Positions 1 through 8,572 are shown, counted from the stretch's first letter. The stretch is DNA of 32,542 nucleotides from Clostridia bacterium (GCA_017481265.1 JAFUPK010000113.1:1-32542), one strand, 5' to 3'. Notes: a model not told the origin generated them from the sequence alone. Numbers and translations: made by a program.

Positions 1-29
1 CTCTTTTGCGCCTCCGCCAAGCGCGCGCC

Positions 30-82
30 GCGATAGTAAAAAGGGGTATTCCGCTTCGCTTCATACCCCTTTTTACTATCGC
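30..82. terminator. Perfect 20-bp inverted repeat (hairpin)
   Basis: Arms 30-49 and 63-82 are exact reverse complements, with a 13-base loop at 50-62. A T-rich run follows on the plus strand and the arms contain an A5/T5 block. It lies about 140 bases past the stop of the minus-strand kinase gene, so it could end that operon from the left or a plus-strand gene lying outside the window. The loop and the flanking sequence resemble the short-hairpin mosaics seen elsewhere in this window. The terminator role is inference. Confidence 0.5.
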
Positions 83-222
83 TTTTTATTATTCTTTGTT
101 TTATTTGATTTTTTATCTACCCCAACTATTGACATGGAGCCGAAATTTCGCAGCTCCCTTTTTTGGTGCTTTTGTTTTATTCGGTTAAAAGCATGGTACT
201 TGCAAACCTAATACAGTTATTG

Positions 223-1716
223 TTAAAAATCTGTATTTTCGCTGTCTGCGCTTTTACGCTTGCCGTATCCGTACTTTCCGTAGCCGTACTTGCCATAGCC
301 GTACTTGCCATAGCCGTATTTCTTGCCATAGCCGTAAACTCCGCCAAGCTCGGAGGAAGAGCAGTTCAGTATATATCCCTTGATCTGTATACCGGCACTT
401 TCCACGGAATCGATACCGTGAATTATCCGCTTCACATCCTCCGTATCCTCGCGGATAATGAAGTATACCTCGTCTGCATATCCGGAGAGGGCGGCAGCGT
501 CACTGTAGTCGGCGCTTGCAGGTGCGTCGATCAAAATAATGTCGTACTGACCGCGCAGCATATCAAGCATACTGCGTATTCTCTTCGAACGGATCACGCG
601 TGCGGTGGATGAGGTGGTACGGTCTCCGCAGATAAGGCTGAAGGGAAGCTTATCATCGGAATAAATAAACTCGCTTCGCTTTACAGCACCCTCCACGATG
701 TCCAGAAGACCCTTGGTGGGACGAACTATGCCAAGCATCTCTTTGAGATTCTGAGTGCGAAGATCGCCGTCTATGAGCAGAACGCTGCAGCCTTTCATGG
801 ATAAAGCAGCGGCAAGATTTACAGCAACGGTGGATTTGCCCTCTCCCTTTGAGGCAGAAGTCAGGGTGATAAGCTTACCCTTTTCGCTGTCAGTGCCGCG
901 GGCGGTCTTTGAGGCGAGAAGCTTTATTGATTCGGCAAATATGGGATTCGTGCCCTTGAGAAGAATATCTATACCGCCCTGACGTGCGTCGGCTCTGCGT
1001 CCTGTATGGGGAAGAGTTGCAAAGCAGGTACGCCCCAGCTTCTCGCTTACATCATCCTTTGAAAGGATGCGGTCGCGGGTCATTGAGTATATAAGCACGA
1101 GCACACCCCAAAGAAGGACTGCAAATACGGTGTATTTGACGGTCAAAAAGATGACGGACGGAGCCGCTGAGCTTTCGCTTCCTGAGCTGAAGCCCTCCAC
1201 GGAGACCGCGCCTACCGTGTTTTCCATGATCCGTGTATAGATCGGAGAGATCACTGAAAGGACACGCTCGGGAAGCTCCTTGTCACTGCTACTCTTTACG
1301 CTTACCGTGATGTAGTTGGATTCTTCGCCAACGCGGGTCGCTTTAATGGTGGCATCAAGCTCGTCTTTGCCAAGCTGCTCTGCCGCAAGATCGGCAAAAA
1401 AGGATGAATTCACCGTGCTGACAAAGGAATCAGCAAGCTGTTCTGCGGTTATTGACGAATAGGGTGTGTGCTTCGTTCCGCTTCCGTTATCAATGGCTTC
1501 GAGCTGTGCGGGATTAAGGGCGAAGGTAGCTGTGGCGGAATGAGTATCTGTGTAGGTGACCCTCTCAAAGATATTTCCGGCAACGGCAAATATCAGTACA
1601 AGAGCGCAAAGAAGCGGGGCAAAGCGGCGGCAGGCTTCCGCAAGATACCGCACAAGAGCGGACAGCTCAATGTCCTCGTCCTTGGCGCTTTCTGTTTTTC
1701 TGTTTATATCACTCAT
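223..1716 (-). CDS. Wzz/BY-kinase fusion with C-terminal tyrosine cluster (CpsD/CapB-like)
   Basis: This 497-residue membrane protein joins a Wzz-type chain-length domain to a bacterial tyrosine kinase, the class that controls capsule or exopolysaccharide polymerisation and export. Two membrane segments are visible, near residues 33-50 and 188-210, bracketing an extracytoplasmic part. The cytoplasmic ATPase has Walker A (SKGEGKST, Lys294), Walker A' (LLIDGDLR) and Walker B (ILIDAPA). The C-terminus holds five YGYGK units with ten tyrosines, the expected autophosphorylation cluster. The ATG at 1716 has a GGAAAGG site upstream. It is the last gene of a three-gene minus-strand operon, 154 bases after a second kinase that has no tyrosine cluster. 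No glycosyltransferases or polymerase are in view; they may lie to the left. Confidence 0.9.
   Translation of the reverse strand: MSDINRKTESAKDEDIELSALVRYLAEACRRFAPLLCALVLIFAVAGNIFERVTYTDTHSATATFALNPAQLEAIDNGSGTKHTPYSSITAEQLADSFVSTVNSSFFADLAAEQLGKDELDATIKATRVGEESNYITVSVKSSSDKELPERVLSVISPIYTRIMENTVGAVSVEGFSSGSESSAAPSVIFLTVKYTVFAVLLWGVLVLIYSMTRDRILSKDDVSEKLGRTCFATLPHTGRRADARQGGIDILLKGTNPIFAESIKLLASKTARGTDSEKGKLITLTSASKGEGKSTVAVNLAAALSMKGCSVLLIDGDLRTQNLKEMLGIVRPTKGLLDIVEGAVKRSEFIYSDDKLPFSLICGDRTTSSTARVIRSKRIRSMLDMLRGQYDIILIDAPASADYSDAAALSGYADEVYFIIREDTEDVKRIIHGIDSVESAGIQIKGYILNCSSSELGGVYGYGKKYGYGKYGYGKYGYGKYGYGKRKSADSENTDF
259..336 (-). repeat. 15-base tandem repeats encoding YGYGK units
   Basis: Five near-identical 15-base units, with one extra lysine codon after the first, encode the tyrosine cluster at the C-terminus of the kinase. 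The repeats differ only at wobble positions. Gain or loss of a unit would keep the frame and change the number of phosphorylatable tyrosines in steps of two. Confidence 0.9.
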
Positions 1717-1870
1717 CTGATGGCTATACCTTTCCTTGATTTGTGATGCTTCCCATGACTTAGGATGAAGGAAATGCTGACCGACTGCTGTCAGCAGGAC
1801 ACAAGAGTGACTTGAAGATTCTCACGCGGAACTGCGTTCAAGCTTGATCGCTTTATCCCAGATCGTTATG

Positions 1871-3247
1871 TCAAAGCTCGCTTTTTTCGCGTGGCAGGCG
1901 GAGTGAAAAGCTTCTTTGAGGAGCTGTGCCGTTTAAGATACAGCCGCAGAAGCGGGGTGATGCCTGCTCAAGAGCTTCCACAGCGCTGAGAATGCTTGAT
2001 GCACTGTAAACATTGCTGTGTACCACAAGCAGGGCGCAGGCGCACTTGCCTGCTATGATCTCCGCATCTGCCACAAAGGCTGTGGGGGGCGTGTCCACGA
2101 TGATTATATCAAAACGGTCGCTGACGGAGTTGATAGCGTGCTCGAAGCGGCTTGTACCAAGTATCTCGGCAGAGTCCTCGATGTATTCGTACACAGGAAG
2201 GAGTACAGCTCCTCCCTTAAGGGTAACAGCAGCATCGTCAAAGGAGCAGCTTCCCTTCATGAACTCGATAAAGGAACGTCCGCGCTGTTCCTTAAGGTCA
2301 AAAATACGGTACTGAGATGAGTTTCTCATATCGGCATCAACGAGAAGGACGCGAAGCCCGCTTTCGGCAAGAGCGAGGGCCACATTCGCGCAAAGCGTGC
2401 TCTTTCCTTCGTTGGTTCCGAAGGAGCTTACCATAACTGTCTTTGAACCGCCGCGTGCAAGATACTCAAATCTTGCGGCAAGGCTGTTGATGTTATCCTT
2501 AAAGGTCTCTCCTGCAGCCTTGTTTGTAATAAGCAGAGCGACCGAATCGCCTGCGATACGGGCTGAAGAAGATTTTTTTCCGGTGTCGCTGACCACGCTT
2601 CCGATGACAGGCACGCCAAGACGGGACTCAAGCTCTGAAACTGTGCTTATTGTATCTGCAAGGAAGGAGATAAGCGCGAAGACAGAGGTGAGTAAAGCAA
2701 AGGCGACAATGCCGCTCCACATAGTCAGCCGAGTGTTCAAAACAGAGTTTGAAGGAGCTGTTGGTGTAACGGGTGCGCTGAGAAGAGCAAGCTCCATGCT
2801 TCCGGAAATGAGTCCGGTCAGCTCACCGTGACCGTCAAGAAGAAGCTCCGCTCCCTTTTTTGCACTTATCGGATCGGATGCCTCGGCACCGATGGAAACG
2901 AAATGAGTGTCCTTGAGAGCATTTGCGAAGAACTCTACGCCGTCAAGATCTATGTCGGATTCGCTTGCCAGCTTGTCCTTCATAACGTCATCGGAGATGA
3001 CCTCTTCAAAGGCAACGGCAAGCTTTTCGGCATTGCTGTATGAGGCAGGTGATTGCTCCGAGCTGTCGACAGGACGGACGTACATTACCGCTTCGGAGGT
3101 ATAAACAGGGGAATATGTGAGCTGCTGTATCACAATGACAGCAAGCACCGCCGCTACTGAGCCGAGAAAAATATACAAAATATTGCCTATTATGTCTTTG
3201 CCGATGGTGGCAAAGCTCAAGGTTCGTTTGACTCCTTTTTTTCTCAT
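1871..3247 (-). CDS. Wzz/BY-kinase fusion without tyrosine cluster
   Basis: A 458-residue paralogue of the neighbouring kinase. An N-terminal membrane segment lies near residues 20-43 and a second follows the extracytoplasmic Wzz-like part (around MWSGIVAFALLTSVFAL). A ParA/MinD-like kinase domain follows, with Walker A (GTNEGKST, Lys282), Walker A' (LLVDADMR) and Walker B (IIIVDTPP). The C-terminus ends RLPREKSEL and has no tyrosine run, so it probably cannot autophosphorylate in the usual way. It starts at ATG 3247 behind a G-rich Shine-Dalgarno site, 11 bases after the stop of the Ig-like gene. The two kinases may work as a pair, for example one as adaptor or partner of the other; that is inference. 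Confidence 0.88.
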   Translation of the reverse strand: MRKKGVKRTLSFATIGKDIIGNILYIFLGSVAAVLAVIVIQQLTYSPVYTSEAVMYVRPVDSSEQSPASYSNAEKLAVAFEEVISDDVMKDKLASESDIDLDGVEFFANALKDTHFVSIGAEASDPISAKKGAELLLDGHGELTGLISGSMELALLSAPVTPTAPSNSVLNTRLTMWSGIVAFALLTSVFALISFLADTISTVSELESRLGVPVIGSVVSDTGKKSSSARIAGDSVALLITNKAAGETFKDNINSLAARFEYLARGGSKTVMVSSFGTNEGKSTLCANVALALAESGLRVLLVDADMRNSSQYRIFDLKEQRGRSFIEFMKGSCSFDDAAVTLKGGAVLLPVYEYIEDSAEILGTSRFEHAINSVSDRFDIIIVDTPPTAFVADAEIIAGKCACALLVVHSNVYSASSILSAVEALEQASPRFCGCILNGTAPQRSFSLRLPREKSEL

Positions 3248-3258
3248 AGAGCCCCCTG

Positions 3259-4098
3259 TTATCTTACCGACACGGTCAAAAGTGCCGTGGCAGTGTTGGA
3301 TTCCGTGGGAAGCTCTCCATGAGGCGCCACGGTATAGTATACGGTATATGTGCCGGGAGTTGTCATGTCGAGGTCACTTGTGTCAATGCTTACCTCGGAC
3401 AGGGCTATTTCCTCGCCGCCTTGCGGGGGGGTGACGGATGCGAGGTACTTTGACGGATCCTGAAGCTCGCTTCCGATTTCAGCGGTGACGAAAAATTCCG
3501 TAAGCTCGATTATGGGACGGTATGGAGAATGGTTCTCGATCAAAAGGCTTGCGGTCATGGAGGAGCTGTCTCCATGGGAGCTTGTTACCTCAACGGTAAC
3601 GCTGTATTCGCCTGATACCTTGGCGGTGATATCCGAAGCGACAAGACGGATGCTTTCCGAGATGTCTCCGTCCAGCATATCGTCAGCACCGAAGAAATCG
3701 AGCACGTTGAATTTGTCTCTTGTGGTTACCTTCAGCGGAGCTTTGAGGTAAATTTCAGGAGAGGTATAGTCCTCCACCGTAACACTTCTTTCAAGCTTTG
3801 TCACATTTCCGTCACTGTCTGCCACAGCGTAGGTGCAAATGAACACGCCGCTGTCTGTGATGCTTGACACGGAGTCCACATATACCTTGGATGTGAGATC
3901 CCCGTCCTTCTTATCTGCTGCCGAGATGCCCGAAAGGAGCATTTCGTCCGTGAAGGGAGCTTTTACGGTAAGGCTTTCGGTGCCTGAAAGTGTGGGCGCA
4001 TCGGCGCTCTGCTTGCCTATGCCGATCAGATAGAAAAGCATAAAAGCGGCAAGCGCCAATACAAATATGATACATATTACAAGTCTTGCTCTGCGCAT
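3259..4098 (-). CDS. Membrane-anchored Ig/cadherin-like protein
   Basis: A 279-residue protein with a short basic N-terminus and one membrane segment (residues about 5-27, no lipobox), so the rest should sit outside the membrane. The outer part reads as about three beta-sandwich repeats of 70-90 residues. The first two show the DGD(L/I)(T/S) and 'G.Y..TY.V.D..GN' signatures typical of DUF5011/cadherin-type bacterial Ig-like domains; the third ends in a TPGTYTVYYTV strand. It is first in the operon with two BY-kinases behind a clear promoter. It may bind polysaccharide or cell-wall material at the export site, but no enzymatic motif is visible and the function is unknown. Confidence 0.75.
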   Translation of the reverse strand: MRRARLVICIIFVLALAAFMLFYLIGIGKQSADAPTLSGTESLTVKAPFTDEMLLSGISAADKKDGDLTSKVYVDSVSSITDSGVFICTYAVADSDGNVTKLERSVTVEDYTSPEIYLKAPLKVTTRDKFNVLDFFGADDMLDGDISESIRLVASDITAKVSGEYSVTVEVTSSHGDSSSMTASLLIENHSPYRPIIELTEFFVTAEIGSELQDPSKYLASVTPPQGGEEIALSEVSIDTSDLDMTTPGTYTVYYTVAPHGELPTESNTATALLTVSVR

Positions 4099-4166
4099 GA
4101 TATGGACTGTACCTTTCTGTGATTTACTGCCGGTGCATCGGAGTCATTTATAAAACTCCACATTAA

Positions 4167-4195
4167 ATTATACCACATTCGCGTTCTTTAGTCAA
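4167..4195 (-). promoter_or_regulatory. Sigma-A promoter of the kinase operon
   Basis: On the minus strand, TTGACT (4190-4195) and TATAAT (4167-4172) are separated by exactly 17 bases. They lie about 70 bases upstream of the Ig-like gene start, the first gene of the operon. Confidence 0.8.
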
Positions 4196-4251
4196 GAACG
4201 GCAAAGGAACAGCAGGCGTGATAATAAAAACTTTTTTGTAAATATATCAGC

Positions 4252-4293
4252 AAAAAAGCCTTCGGGTCTTGTGCTGCGCCCGAAGACTTTTTT
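4252..4293 (-). terminator. Bidirectional rho-independent terminator
   Basis: Stem CTTCGGG/CCCGAAG is flanked by A6G and CT6 runs, so it has a U-tract on both strands. It lies just past the stop of the fucosidase-like gene (minus) and before the kinase operon promoter. Confidence 0.8.
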
Positions 4294-4297
4294 ACAG

Positions 4298-5254
4298 TTA
4301 TAGGTTTTCTCCGACCCATCTCATAAGGGTCTCCTGCTCGGGATCAAGGCTTCCGTCAATGCTTACGAACATATCGACGGTAACAGCGCCTCCCACACGG
4401 CTGACATTTCTGATATAGTCACGCATATATTCCTTCGTATGCTTACAGCCCTTCTGTGCCCAGCCGGGGATCTCCATGGAGTCGGTGTAATATCCAAGCG
4501 GAGCTAAAATGTGAGCCTGTGCTCCTTCTATGGACTTGTTATACGGAATGAGACGAAATTCGTTAAACTCTCCGCAGATGAACTCCTCATCGCGGTAGCC
4601 CTTCCAGAAGCCATCCTTCACTCCGTCATTGAAGGCACAGGCAGCATCGGGATTTCCGCGCTTTACAGCACGGTGATAAATAGAAAGAAGCTCATCCGTG
4701 TATCCCCAGTGCTCCTTATAACAGCCGTCTATCCACCAAGCCTTGACACGCTTGCCGTACCTCTCTGCGTATTCACCGAGAACAGCCGCCCACTTTTCGC
4801 AGAAAGTCTCATCGGGACTTCTTTGAACGCCGTCGCATGGTGTGAAGCAGTCAAATCTTCTGCCTATTTCCACATCGTTTGAAGGTCCGTCGCCGGTAAA
4901 GTAGAGGCAAAGGTCGATGCCGTACTTTTCAAGCTCATGTGAAAGCTCCATTGGAAGGTCACGCACAGCGCAGGCTTCGCCGGGCTTTGTTCCCGCTATC
5001 TTGTCGAAGGTCTCGTTTGGTGCAAGGAGATGCGGAGTTGACTGCTGGAGAGTGATAAAATAGTACCCTGCATTCATCTTATGAAGGTTGTATGCGGCAC
5101 GCTCAACGTCGAACATATCAACTGCACGGTTCCAGTCGGTGATTCCCGTGTCTCTGTTATGCGCGTCTCCCACTCTGCATATTTCACAGTACAGGTAGTG
5201 ATTGAAAACGCCCCACTTTTTCTCTGCCATAAATTCTGCCGATGTTTTAAACAT
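4298..5254 (-). CDS. GH29-like alpha-L-fucosidase family protein
   Basis: A 318-residue protein resembling the (beta/alpha)8 catalytic domain of glycoside hydrolase family 29. The N-terminal KKWGVFNHYLY corresponds to the 'KFGIFIHWG' region of fucosidases, and KAWWIDGC places Asp176 where the GH29 nucleophile lies (usual motif WFDG). There is no signal peptide, so it is probably cytosolic. It is shorter than classical fucosidases (about 450 residues or more) and has no C-terminal beta-sandwich. The HWG triad is altered to HYL, so the substrate may differ from alpha-L-fucosides. The start at ATG 5254 has AAAGGATG nine bases upstream. It is divergent from the GH36-like gene, suggesting joint use on one glycan. 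Confidence 0.7.
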   Translation of the reverse strand: MFKTSAEFMAEKKWGVFNHYLYCEICRVGDAHNRDTGITDWNRAVDMFDVERAAYNLHKMNAGYYFITLQQSTPHLLAPNETFDKIAGTKPGEACAVRDLPMELSHELEKYGIDLCLYFTGDGPSNDVEIGRRFDCFTPCDGVQRSPDETFCEKWAAVLGEYAERYGKRVKAWWIDGCYKEHWGYTDELLSIYHRAVKRGNPDAACAFNDGVKDGFWKGYRDEEFICGEFNEFRLIPYNKSIEGAQAHILAPLGYYTDSMEIPGWAQKGCKHTKEYMRDYIRNVSRVGGAVTVDMFVSIDGSLDPEQETLMRWVGENL

Positions 5255-5297
5255 GATGATGCATCCTTTCCGAAAAGGGAATTATATCTCTGACTAT

Positions 5298-5327
5298 ATT
5301 ATAGCAAAGCTTGCCCTCTCTTCGCAA
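5298..5327 (-). promoter_or_regulatory. Possible promoter of the GH29-like gene
   Basis: On the minus strand a TATAAT (5298-5303) lies 18 bases from a weak TTGCGA (5322-5327), about 45 bases upstream of the start codon. The -10 is perfect and the -35 is poor. Confidence 0.45.
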
Positions 5328-5355
5328 CTGATTTGCAAAAAAATCATTTGCTTCC

Positions 5356-5383
5356 TTGAAAAAAGTATAATATGTGGTATAAT
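5356..5383 (+). promoter_or_regulatory. Promoter of the GH36-like gene
   Basis: TTGAAA (5356-5361) and TATAAT (5378-5383) are spaced by 16 bases, 41 bases upstream of the start codon. Confidence 0.65.
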
Positions 5384-5424
5384 AGAATAAAAAATAGAAT
5401 AATTTTCAAAAGGACGGTATCAAA

Positions 5425-7338
5425 ATGAACGAATTTCTCAGTTTTATCAAAGAAAATATTCTCGGCGGGCTTGCCGGAAGCTTAAGATTCACGAAAAACG
5501 GATCCGTCAAACAGATCAGCTTCGATTATGAAGAAACGGAAAACGGCGGCGTTTTCACTGCTGACGTAGGGGGCTACGACAGCTTCCGAATAATCGCCGA
5601 TGCCGAAGGAGACTCTGTTCTCTTCAGTCTCGAGGCTGTCCACAACAGATACAATTTCGACAGATTTGTGGGTGAAAACTCTGTAAATCTTTCTATCGGC
5701 GGAAGCGTGAAGCCAGATGCTATCCGTGCATACTACCATATGTACACCTGCTGTCTCCAGCCCGCGTATTACCCCGATTTTGAGTCCCTCGGTAACCGCA
5801 CACACACAGCTCTCGTGAAATTCGGAGATACCCATTATAATATCCTTGGTATCTGCGGCGAGGACTACCGATGCGATTTCGACGGTGCCGGATTCCATGT
5901 GTCCGTATTCGAAACGGGACGTCAGGATATTTGCGGTCCCATCTTCGCTGTATCACGCTCAAGCGATCCTTTTAAGGCTATAAAGAACAACTTCCGCTAT
6001 GCAAGGCGCAAGGGTGCCATCCGCGTCCCACTCAAAGAGGAACGTGAGATCCCCGAAATGGTGGGCAAGCTCGGTTACTGTACCTTTAATACATATGAGC
6101 TTGACATCACCTCTGAGCTTATCTACAAAAAGCTGGACGAATACAAGGCGAAGAACATTCCGCTCCGCTGGGTACTTATCGATGACGGTTGGCAGTCCTA
6201 TGACGGCAAGTACATGACCGATACTCTCTGCGATCCTGTAAAGATCCCCGAGGGTCTCAAGGCTATGATCTCACGAATCAAGAACGACTACGGTGTTGAG
6301 AAGGTGGGCGTGTGGCACGCGATGGCTGCATACTGGCACGGCATTGAAGAAGGAAGCGAGGCACACCGCAAGACAAAGGACAATCTCATGAAGACAAAGG
6401 GTGGTCTTCTCATTCCCTCTCTTGACGAGAAAAAAGGCAGAGCCTTCTGGGATGAGTGGTACGCGTACCTTGCGGACTGCGGAGTTGACTTTGTAAAGAT
6501 AGACAGCCAGAGCACGTACCCGAACGTAATAGAAGGTGAGATGCCTACGCAGATCGCCTGCCGCCGTGCTCACAGCTATATCGAAGAGGCTGCAAAAAAA
6601 TATTTCGACGGTATTATTTTCAATTGCATGGGCATGGACTGCGAAAATGTATATGCACGCCCTTACACGGTAGTTGCAAGAAACAGCCGCGATTTCGGTA
6701 TTTACGAAGACTCAGGCTTCTACGTTGATATACACGATTTTGCCATGGTCAACGTGTACGGTGCAGTATGGCACGACATGATGTGCTGCTGTGACTTTGA
6801 TATGTGGTGGTCGTCACACGAGGAAAGTGCCGTTCACAGTGCAACTCTCCGCGCCATCAACGACGGTCCCTGCTATGTCAGTGACCCCGAAGAGTGTAAC
6901 CCCGAGGTTATCTACCGCACGGTAGGTCATGACGGTATGCACTACCGCTTTGATCACGCGGCTTACCCCACCCTTGACTGTCTGTACACCCACGAAGGCG
7001 TTTTCCGTGCATGGAACGAGAAGGGGGACGATCTTGCCTGCGTTCTATATAATCTGACAGAGGAAGAACAAAACGACAGTTTTGATCTGTCCGCGATCCC
7101 CGCAGCCGATGTTGAATCAAGCTACGCGGCCTTCGAGTTCTTCACAGGAACATGGAAACGTGTAAGCGGCAGTGACATTATCGCAGACACTCTTGAAGCA
7201 AGAGCCATCCGCGCATATTCACTCTACAAAATATACAGCGACGAGGGCGGCGAATACGCCATGATCGGCGACACGGAAAGATACATTTCCTCCGCTGACC
7301 CGAACAAGAAGAAGGTTTATGTAAAAGATATTTTATAA
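5425..7338 (+). CDS. GH36-type / raffinose synthase (Sip1)-related alpha-galactosidase
   Basis: A 637-residue cytosolic protein of the raffinose-synthase/seed-imbibition branch of GH36, which acts on alpha-galactosides. LRWVLIDDGWQSYDG (around residues 248-262) is the typical barrel-strand motif. DFVKIDSQ carries the nucleophile at Asp360. ARNSRDF matches the R-x-S-x-D acid/base motif, with Asp423. MWWSSHEESAVHSATLRA is also characteristic. The start ATG 5425 has AGGA nine bases upstream. Hydrolysis of galactosyl oligosaccharides is the likely role; transglycosylation is possible because the plant members are synthases. It is divergent from the GH29-like gene; no transporter or regulator gene is adjacent. 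Confidence 0.85.
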   Translation: MNEFLSFIKENILGGLAGSLRFTKNGSVKQISFDYEETENGGVFTADVGGYDSFRIIADAEGDSVLFSLEAVHNRYNFDRFVGENSVNLSIGGSVKPDAIRAYYHMYTCCLQPAYYPDFESLGNRTHTALVKFGDTHYNILGICGEDYRCDFDGAGFHVSVFETGRQDICGPIFAVSRSSDPFKAIKNNFRYARRKGAIRVPLKEEREIPEMVGKLGYCTFNTYELDITSELIYKKLDEYKAKNIPLRWVLIDDGWQSYDGKYMTDTLCDPVKIPEGLKAMISRIKNDYGVEKVGVWHAMAAYWHGIEEGSEAHRKTKDNLMKTKGGLLIPSLDEKKGRAFWDEWYAYLADCGVDFVKIDSQSTYPNVIEGEMPTQIACRRAHSYIEEAAKKYFDGIIFNCMGMDCENVYARPYTVVARNSRDFGIYEDSGFYVDIHDFAMVNVYGAVWHDMMCCCDFDMWWSSHEESAVHSATLRAINDGPCYVSDPEECNPEVIYRTVGHDGMHYRFDHAAYPTLDCLYTHEGVFRAWNEKGDDLACVLYNLTEEEQNDSFDLSAIPAADVESSYAAFEFFTGTWKRVSGSDIIADTLEARAIRAYSLYKIYSDEGGEYAMIGDTERYISSADPNKKKVYVKDIL

Positions 7339-7354
7339 TACAGTTTCACCTTAC

Positions 7355-7387
7355 TGACAAACCCTGTGCAAAGCACAGGGTTTGTCA
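7355..7387 (+). terminator. 15-bp perfect hairpin after the GH36-like gene
   Basis: Arms 7355-7369 and 7373-7387 are exact complements with an AAA loop, 16 bases after the stop codon. No T-run follows, so it may be a transcript-end stabiliser rather than a strong intrinsic terminator. Confidence 0.65.
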
Positions 7388-7648
7388 AATTAAACAAAGA
7401 CTAAATCAAAAGAAAAAGGAATGCGCGAGCTGCAGCACGTTCGCTTGCGCGAAGTGCGTCACCAAACTTCGTTTGGTGCGGGTCGCTTTTTGGACGAATA
7501 AGGGGGATTTCGCACTCTGTCCTACTTCGTTTAGCGAAGTAGCTGCGACTCGGGGCGCTGCCCCAAGACCCTGCGCCCTTTTAAAAAAGGTCGATCAAAA
7601 CTTTTGTGCATTTTGTCAGCGCAAGACCTTTGTCAGCGATCTGATACA
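7388..7648. repeat. Gene-free mosaic of short GC-rich hairpins
   Basis: No coding region can be supported here. Short perfect stems follow one another: CACCAAAC/GTTTGGTG (7460-7478), CTACTTCG/CGAAGTAG (7522-7542), GGGGC/GCCCC (7552-7564) and a CCTTTT/AAAAGG block near 7577-7590. The block around GGGGCGCTGCCCC resembles extragenic repeats I associate with gut Clostridia; that association is recollection, not a search. Confidence 0.6.
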
Positions 7649-7650
7649 GC

Positions 7651-7684
7651 TTCACCCCATTTCCGATCATGGAAATGGGGTGAA
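7651..7684 (-). terminator. Terminator of the MBL-fold hydrolase gene
   Basis: Perfect 14-bp arms 7651-7664 and 7671-7684 with a 6-base loop, a few bases after the minus-strand stop codon. An A5 run on the side of the gene lies just outside the stem. Confidence 0.7.
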
Positions 7685-7691
7685 AGCTTTT

Positions 7692-8540
7692 TCACTTAAC
7701 AGGTATTTCAAGAGTACCTTCATATGAACGGTATATCTTCTCCGCATTTGCTTCGGCATATTCGTTCGCCTTTACAGCATCGCCGTAATATCCGCTTTTC
7801 ATTGAACGCTCGCCTGCCTTGCATATGGGTACAAGAACCGTTTTGGCTCCTGCCGCTTTATAAAAATCAATATCTCCCGTGTCGCAAAGCCCGTGATGAG
7901 GCATCTGCAGAATGTCACACTTCAGCTCATCCCCGAGTGTGGCCGCTTTTTCAAGTCTCTCGCTTGTGGCGTCTCCCGTAAAGAGCACCTTCGTTTCACC
8001 GAGTGTCAGCATAAAGATAATGGACAGATAATTCGGGGTGTCGTAGTCCATGGTGAACTCGGGCAGTGACAGAATTTTTATATTGGCACCGTCTATACAG
8101 ATTTCATCACCTTCCTTCGGGGTGATAAGCTCCGCTCCCGTAACATCAATGGCGTGCCCCAGCACAGCTATGCCGTCCTTAACGAAATCATTCTCTTCGA
8201 TCTCAGCAAATTCCTTTTCGAAAAGGCAAAGAATCTGTTTAATCTTAACCTTTTTTGACAGTTCTTTGCTTTCTGTAATACCACGTACGACTCCGTAGTG
8301 GTCTATATGTGGATGGGTGATGATCCAGAGTTCTACCTCGGGTGTACCTCCATCGGAATAGTCGGAAAGAAGCTTTACAAAATCCTCGGCATCCTCGGGA
8401 AAGCCTCCGTCGATCGCAATAAGACGCCCGCTTTTTGTTTTCGCAAGGTATCCCATGCCTGCGGCGATCCAACCGTCACCGCCGCCGAATTTCCCGTCAT
8501 AATACGATGACTTTGTAGCGTACTGTATAAGCTTTTCCAT
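7692..8540 (-). CDS. MBL-fold metallohydrolase (ComEC/Rec2-like)
   Basis: A 282-residue metallo-beta-lactamase-fold protein. The metal site is visible as THPHIDHYG (His76, His78, Asp80, His81), a later FTGDATS aspartate and MPHHG histidine. The pattern IDGGFPED and the 'LSIIFMLTLGETKVLFTGDA' region are typical of stand-alone relatives of the ComEC C-terminal domain. No signal peptide or membrane segment is seen, so it is probably cytosolic; the substrate is unknown. The start is ATG 8540 because a longer GTG start at 8582 would lie upstream of the promoter -10. AAAGGATG sits about 10 bases before the chosen ATG. It is a single-gene unit. Confidence 0.8.
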   Translation of the reverse strand: MEKLIQYATKSSYYDGKFGGGDGWIAAGMGYLAKTKSGRLIAIDGGFPEDAEDFVKLLSDYSDGGTPEVELWIITHPHIDHYGVVRGITESKELSKKVKIKQILCLFEKEFAEIEENDFVKDGIAVLGHAIDVTGAELITPKEGDEICIDGANIKILSLPEFTMDYDTPNYLSIIFMLTLGETKVLFTGDATSERLEKAATLGDELKCDILQMPHHGLCDTGDIDFYKAAGAKTVLVPICKAGERSMKSGYYGDAVKANEYAEANAEKIYRSYEGTLEIPVK

Positions 8541-8572
8541 GGCAAAACAACATCCTTTCACATTATGTGATA

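Noticed and set aside
259..336. CRISPR-like array from regular repeats
   Set aside because: The repeats are contiguous 15-base coding units without spacers.
6..612. Plus-strand reading frames at the left edge, including a hydrophobic 149-codon frame
   Set aside because: The longer one is antisense to the BY-kinase 3' end; its repetitive hydrophobic run is the complement of the YGYGK repeats. The shorter reads through the 30-82 hairpin.
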